From: Paludibacteraceae bacterium
Lineage (GTDB): Bacteria > Bacteroidota > Bacteroidia > Bacteroidales > Paludibacteraceae
Length of the DNA: 64,000 nt
Direction: 5' to 3'
NCBI GenBank assembly: GCA_017551025.1
Contig: JAFZNG010000001.1
Location: 51,745 to 115,744 of the forward strand
Positions 60,072 through 64,000 of the stretch are shown piece after piece (positions within the stretch are counted from its first letter, which is position 1; every line of letters begins with the position of its first letter). The translations under genes and the position numbers were made by a program. The notes under the pieces were generated by a model, which was not told where the DNA came from, made no database searches, and worked only from the letters and a program-made list of their open reading frames with translations.

Positions 60072-60563
60072 ATGAGACGCAAAGAAACTATCATAGCAAC
60101 CTGTTTGCTGATTGTATTTGGGACGAGTATGCACTTTGTGCATCATGTGCCGTTCTTTAACCATTTTCTGGGTTATATCTTTCCTGTGACGGAGAGTGTG
60201 GCTGCGCACATGAAGATGGTGTTTTACCCGATGCTGTTACTGAGTCTGTACCTGACCATCAGCCGTCGCGACATCCGTGAGTTCGGCGCACCTATCTTAG
60301 GCGGATTGGCAGTCATGCCGCTCATCGTGGCTACATTCTTCAGTTATTGGGTGTTTGTGCGGCACGAACTGATGCTACTGGATATTGCCATTTATATCGC
60401 TTCTATGGTTGGAGCGGTCCAGATAGCTAATCGCTGGCGCAAATCGGACTTCGTACGTCGCTACTGGCCACTATGGATAGTGGTATCTATCCTTGGCATT
60501 ATCGCCATTGGTGTGCTGACGTACCATGCGCCAAATTGGATTATATTTGCAGATTTAGGATAG
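60072..60563 (+). CDS. DUF6512-like membrane protein
   Basis: The 163-residue protein has about five helices. The segment FLGYIFPVTESVAAHMKMVFYPMLL resembles the conserved NESTWEHMKLLFFPM region of the family annotated DUF6512. Function unknown. It lies six bases after the HAD gene. Confidence 0.7.
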   Translation: MRRKETIIATCLLIVFGTSMHFVHHVPFFNHFLGYIFPVTESVAAHMKMVFYPMLLLSLYLTISRRDIREFGAPILGGLAVMPLIVATFFSYWVFVRHELMLLDIAIYIASMVGAVQIANRWRKSDFVRRYWPLWIVVSILGIIAIGVLTYHAPNWIIFADLG

Positions 60564-60576
60564 TAAGTGATTCGAT

Positions 60577-61833
60577 ATGAAAAAGATTATTTTTGCAATA
60601 GCATCGCTGCTGATGTTAGTAGGATGCACGACGAAGAACCAACAAACAGGTGAATGGACCTATCCGCAAGCGGAGTGGGATAAGGCTGGAGTCATCCTGA
60701 TGCATACGCCCGGGCAGGAGCTGTTCGACGGCGTCATTCATCCGTCGGCTGGGCTGTTCGAGCACTATTTTGATGTGGATAAGGCTGCCGAAGAGCATCG
60801 CGGTTATATCCGCCGGTTGGAAGCTAACGGTATTCAGGTGTTCACTGTTACGGATATTCTCAATGAGGTGTCATTGGACACTTTGCGGATGTTAGCTGGC
60901 AAGGAAATGATATACGACGTCAGCGCCATGCATGATGCCGACCGCTTCGCTACGGAAGCCTATCGGCAGGAAGTGTTAAAGCAGATGAGCCGTGCGGACT
61001 TGATACGCTGTATATTGCTCCGGCCTATCGTACGGTTGTTCCCGACCAGTAACAACACCGGCGTGGCGGCGGAGTATATCCATGACCCGTTGATGAACCT
61101 CTATTTCACGCGTGACCAGAGTATCACTACGCCTTGCGGACATATCATCTGCCGCATGAACTCACCCCAACGCGCCGCGGAAACCGATATTATCGAGCTC
61201 TGTTACCGTCACATGGGCGTGGAACCGATCCTGCGTATTGAAGGTGAAGGAAGACTGGAAGGCGGCGATTATATCCCTGCGGGTTCAGTGGCGTTTATTG
61301 GTTGCGGTATGCGTACCAACGAAGAGGGTATTCGACAGATTATGGAGGCAGATGCGTTCGGACATGATACCATCGTGGTGGTCAAAGATCATAAAAGATG
61401 GCAGATGCAGATGCACCTCGATACGCATTTCAATATCATCGACCACGACCTGTGTACTATGGTTAGCAGTCGTCTGAATGCCCAATCCGGCGAACCGGAA
61501 TTTGGTACATGCGACATCTATGTACGTGCACCGGGCACCAAACCGTACAATCTGATGCAAAAAGATATGCCGTTTGTGGAATACCTGCAGGCCAGAGGGT
61601 TTGAGATTATCCCTATTGACGAGGAGGATGAACTGCACTATGCGAATAACTATCTTACCATCGCGCCGCGGCATATCATGGCGGTGGCAGGGCAAAGCGA
61701 AGCGTATCAGCAGCGTCTAAAAGCCGCCGGTGTGACCGTTGAGTGGATTGAACTGGAAAGCCTGATTGACGGTTACGGCGCCGCGCATTGTATGACGCAG
61801 GTACTCAAGCGCGCATCAGTAGGAAGATATTAA
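60577..61833 (+). CDS. Arginine deiminase-family lipoprotein
   Basis: The guanidino-group-modifying fold is recognisable: ILMHTPGQELFDG start, LYFTRDQSITTPCGHIICRM, the Asp-bearing RIEGEGRLEGGDYIPAG, DHDLCTMVSSRLN with the His region, and catalytic Cys405 in GAAHCMTQVLKR. It matches arginine deiminase in motif order and length (about 410). Uniquely it has a lipoprotein signal (IIFAIASLLMLVGC, Cys17), so the enzyme would act outside the cytoplasm. Arginine to citrulline plus ammonia is the expected reaction. No carbamate kinase or ornithine carbamoyltransferase gene is nearby. Confidence 0.88.
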   Translation: MKKIIFAIASLLMLVGCTTKNQQTGEWTYPQAEWDKAGVILMHTPGQELFDGVIHPSAGLFEHYFDVDKAAEEHRGYIRRLEANGIQVFTVTDILNEVSLDTLRMLAGKEMIYDVSAMHDADRFATEAYRQEVLKQMSRADLIRCILLRPIVRLFPTSNNTGVAAEYIHDPLMNLYFTRDQSITTPCGHIICRMNSPQRAAETDIIELCYRHMGVEPILRIEGEGRLEGGDYIPAGSVAFIGCGMRTNEEGIRQIMEADAFGHDTIVVVKDHKRWQMQMHLDTHFNIIDHDLCTMVSSRLNAQSGEPEFGTCDIYVRAPGTKPYNLMQKDMPFVEYLQARGFEIIPIDEEDELHYANNYLTIAPRHIMAVAGQSEAYQQRLKAAGVTVEWIELESLIDGYGAAHCMTQVLKRASVGRY

Positions 61834-61836
61834 GAT

Positions 61837-61932
61837 ATGAACGTTGAAGAATATAGGGATTATTGTCTGTCGTTAGGTGCAGATGTAGAGGAGAAACTGC
61901 CCAACACCTCATTCGCAATTCGTACGAGATAG
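61837..61932 (+). pseudogene. Remnant of a YjbR/MmcQ-family gene
   Basis: It encodes MNVEEYRDYCLSLGADVEEKLP then NTSFAIRTR and stops after 31 residues. The start matches the N-terminus of MmcQ/YjbR proteins (usually 110-120 residues); the frame is lost after ...EKLP. The gene decayed by deletion; flanks share AAATATAGTAAGA with the end of msrA. Confidence 0.65.
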
Positions 61933-61976
61933 TAAAAGCTAAATATAGTAAGAAAACAATACGATAGACCAGATAT

Positions 61977-62762
61977 ATGAAATTTGACTTGATGAATAAA
62001 ATAGCAGCTCGATGGCAAGCGTTTCGGGCTTGGCAGGAAAATCCTATTTCATACCATATGGATTCGAGTGAGCACGTCTGCAATAATTGCGGACATACTT
62101 TTCGGGGTAATTATTGTCCGGTGTGCTCGCAATCCGCACGCCACGGCCGCGTCTCATGGCTTGCTATTTGGCAGGGGATAGGACAATTATGGGGCATCGA
62201 ATCGCGTTCCGCTATCTATACATTGTGGCAATTGTTTCTGCGTCCGGGGTATCTGGTGCGTGATTACATCAGCGGCAAGCGGCAAGTTAGTTATCCACCG
62301 GTAAAACTACTCTTCATTTTGGCAGCGGTAGTAGCGCTGGCTCGGTATTTCTTTCCTATTCCGGTTCCTGAACATTCCCCTATCGGATATAAGTATGTGG
62401 ACTGGGCTTTCACATGGATTGATAATCATCAGAATATCGCAGAATTACTAATTGGCTGTGTGGCCATTTTGCCAACATGGATTTTCTTCCGCAAAGCACC
62501 GCGCTATCCAAACCACACTATCCCGGAGGGATTTTACTTACAAGTGTACTTAGCAATACTGTCGTATATCTTTTATTCCGTCTTCGCTGAGTTAGACAGC
62601 ATCGCGTCGGCACTTACTGCAGTTTATAGTTTCATGGCGTATAAACAACTTTTCGGCTATGGTTATTGGGGTACGCTGTGGAGGTTGATAATATGTGCTG
62701 TGTTAGGTATCACAACTTTGGTGTTAATTGCGCTCATGGGCGCTTTGATTTCGACAATTTAA
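61977..62762 (+). CDS. DUF3667-family membrane protein
   Basis: An N-terminal zinc ribbon with Cys35, Cys38, Cys47 and Cys50 (HVCNNCGHTFRGNYCPVCSQ) precedes several membrane helices (LLFILAAVVALARYFF; LLIGCVAILPTWIFF; ILSYIFYSVF). WQLFLRPGYLVRDYISGKRQVSYPPVKLLF is the family core. The 261-residue length is typical. Function unknown. Confidence 0.88.
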   Translation: MKFDLMNKIAARWQAFRAWQENPISYHMDSSEHVCNNCGHTFRGNYCPVCSQSARHGRVSWLAIWQGIGQLWGIESRSAIYTLWQLFLRPGYLVRDYISGKRQVSYPPVKLLFILAAVVALARYFFPIPVPEHSPIGYKYVDWAFTWIDNHQNIAELLIGCVAILPTWIFFRKAPRYPNHTIPEGFYLQVYLAILSYIFYSVFAELDSIASALTAVYSFMAYKQLFGYGYWGTLWRLIICAVLGITTLVLIALMGALISTI

Positions 62763-62778
62763 TCCCCTCTCTTGAGGC

Positions 62779-63294
62779 ATGATTACGAAAGAGATATATT
62801 TGGCAGGAGGATGCTTCTGGGGAACAGAGCATTTCTTCAAGCAGATTGCCGGTGTGATTGAGACACAAGTGGGCTTTGCTAACGGACTTATCGACAGCCC
62901 GACTTACGAGCAGGTCTATACGGACACGACAGGCTATGCAGAGACCGTCAAAGTGGTCTATGACCCGATGCAAGTAAGCCTGGAGTTTCTGTTACGTATG
63001 TTCTTCGTGGCGATTGATCCAACGAGCCTAAATAAACAAGGCCACGACGAAGGAACGCGCTACCGTACTGGCATCTATTATACGTATGCAGCAGACCGCG
63101 TAGTGATAGATAAAGTCTTTGCCGAAGAGCAAACCAAGTACGCACAGCCGTTAGTGGTGGAGCGTGAACCCTTGGCGAACTTCTATCCCGCTGATGAGTA
63201 TCACCAAGACTATCTCGACAAGCATCCTGATGGCTACTGCCATCTACCAAAAGCGCTATTTGAATTCGCACGAAATCGTGAAAACGAAATATAG
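62779..63294 (+). CDS. msrA: Peptide methionine (S)-S-oxide reductase
   Basis: Reduces methionine-S-sulfoxide in proteins. The active site is LAGGCFWGTEHFF with Cys12; VGFANGLIDSPTYEQVYTDTTGYAETVKVVYDP and FVAIDPTSLNKQGHDEGTRYRTGIYYT are conserved MsrA segments. It has no MsrB domain and no signal peptide, so it is cytosolic. At 171 residues it is complete. It joins other redox genes in this run. Confidence 0.95.
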   Translation: MITKEIYLAGGCFWGTEHFFKQIAGVIETQVGFANGLIDSPTYEQVYTDTTGYAETVKVVYDPMQVSLEFLLRMFFVAIDPTSLNKQGHDEGTRYRTGIYYTYAADRVVIDKVFAEEQTKYAQPLVVEREPLANFYPADEYHQDYLDKHPDGYCHLPKALFEFARNRENEI

Positions 63295-63311
63295 TAAGAA
63301 GAAATATTATT

Positions 63312-63851
63312 ATGAGCAAAGTAGTAGTTATCTCAACCTCTCTGCGTGCGGGCTCGAATAGCCACGCATTGGCGGAGCAGTTCGCCGCAGGCGCAAAAGC
63401 AGCCGGACATGAAGTGGAACTGATCTCGCTTCGCGGCAAGGAAATCAAGTTTTGTATCGGTTGTTTCAGCTGTCAGACGAAGGGCAAATGTGTCTTCAAG
63501 GACGATGTGCCGGCAATCATGGAATCCGTGCTGAACGCGGACGTAGTATGCTGGGCAACGCCTATCTATTATTACGAGATGGCTGGTCAGATGAAGACGC
63601 TCATCGACCGTCTCAATCCCATGTATCCGATGGATTATAAGTTCCGCGACATCTACCTGCTGACTACGGCGACCGAAGATGAAGCGTTTGTTCCCGAACG
63701 TGCCGAGAGCGGTCTGCAAGGCTGGATAGACTGCTTCGAAAAAGCAACGCTCAAGGCACATCTCTTCTGCGGCGGTGTGACCGAGACGCACGACATCGAA
63801 GGCAATCCGAAGTTACAAGAAGCGTACGAATTAGGAAAGAGTATAAAATGA
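63312..63851 (+). CDS. Flavodoxin-fold NAD(P)H-dependent oxidoreductase
   Basis: The 179-residue protein has FMN loop STSLRAGSNSHALAEQF, Cys motif FCIGCFSCQTKGKCVFKDDV and ATPIYYYEMAGQMKTLIDRLNPMY. It is the third paralogue of the run (with 43711 and 56300) and the last gene before the convergent terminator. Confidence 0.88.
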   Translation: MSKVVVISTSLRAGSNSHALAEQFAAGAKAAGHEVELISLRGKEIKFCIGCFSCQTKGKCVFKDDVPAIMESVLNADVVCWATPIYYYEMAGQMKTLIDRLNPMYPMDYKFRDIYLLTTATEDEAFVPERAESGLQGWIDCFEKATLKAHLFCGGVTETHDIEGNPKLQEAYELGKSIK

Positions 63852-63870
63852 TTGATCCGAAAGAATAAAC

Positions 63871-63900
63871 CAACCGCCAGGCATTGCTGCTTGGCGGTTG
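63871..63900. terminator. Bidirectional terminator between convergent genes
   Basis: CAACCGCCA (63871-63879) pairs perfectly with TGGCGGTTG (63892-63900). It separates the last plus-strand gene from the minus-strand gene at the window edge; the minus side enters TTTATTC. Confidence 0.75.
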
Positions 63901-63903
63901 ATG

Positions 63904-64000
63904 TTACTTGGCGAAGCGTTCGCCTACAAACCCATTGCCTGTCTCTCCGGTCATCAGGTCGAAGTGCTTGAAGATTGGTGGCGTCGGACCGAGGTCGTAA
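63904..64000 (-). CDS. C-terminal end of an unidentified minus-strand gene
   Basis: The reverse strand reads in frame to a TAA at 63906-63904, ending YDLGPTPPIFKHFDLMTGET then GNGFVGERFAK. It runs off the window. Too little is present to assign a family; coding is supported by the open frame and the convergent terminator. Confidence 0.55.
   Translation of the reverse strand, partial: YDLGPTPPIFKHFDLMTGETGNGFVGERFAK

Noticed and set aside
1-64000. tRNA or rRNA genes
   Set aside because: No cloverleaf with a TTCGAATC-type T-arm or rRNA-like sequence was recognised; a tRNAscan run would settle it.

Overview
The window looks like chromosomal DNA of a gut- or rumen-type Bacteroidales bacterium. 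Supporting signs are a SusC/SusD pair, promoters of the Bacteroidetes form (TTTG, about 20 bp, TAnnTTTG), weak Shine-Dalgarno sequences, many lipoproteins, and secreted proteins sharing a short C-terminal tag. I saw no tRNA, rRNA, CRISPR array or transposase. No unannotated stretch exceeds about 230 bases.

Region 1 (1-13,300). A truncated regulator (TPR, membrane helix, DUF6377-like) reads leftward. Divergent from it is an operon of an aldo/keto reductase, four secreted multidomain proteins (CBM-like, SGNH hydrolase-like, F5/8 type C, and an unnamed repeated domain) and two small glycine-rich peptide ORFs. A terminator closes it. Region 2 (13,460-16,600) holds three genes often seen as conserved hypotheticals in Bacteroidales, including a DUF3987 P-loop protein.

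Region 3 (16,600-43,625) is a large beta-glucan utilisation locus on one strand: SusC, SusD, a surface glycan-binding lipoprotein, three GH16 enzymes, GH128, a GPH symporter, a GH94/149/161-type phosphorylase, GH30, GH81, GH3 and an FHS sugar permease. A HAD nucleotidase and a UmuDC pair follow without a visible break. The enzyme set points to beta-1,3-glucan with beta-1,6 branches (laminarin or fungal glucan): surface endo-cleavage, uptake by SusCD, periplasmic trimming by GH3/GH30, inner-membrane import and phosphorolysis. The SusC promoter shares an upstream element of roughly 90-100 bp with the operon in region 1, so the two units are probably co-regulated.

Region 4 (43,711-63,851) is a dense same-strand run of small metabolic and redox genes: three flavodoxin-fold FMN reductases, GH105, a TonB receptor, an exported nitroreductase, ProX, BASS transporter, SDR, alcohol dehydrogenase, MBL hydrolase, MsrA and a lipoprotein arginine deiminase. 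It also contains truncated gene remnants. A convergent gene starts at the right edge.

The most unusual signal is a population of about 26 short arrays, mostly four or five 7-bp units (some 9-bp or 7+7+7+2), scattered between and inside genes. They encode parts of signal peptides, linkers, a stop codon and a start codon. I do not know of a description of such arrays for this lineage; they resemble in form the heptanucleotide STRR sequences of filamentous cyanobacteria.
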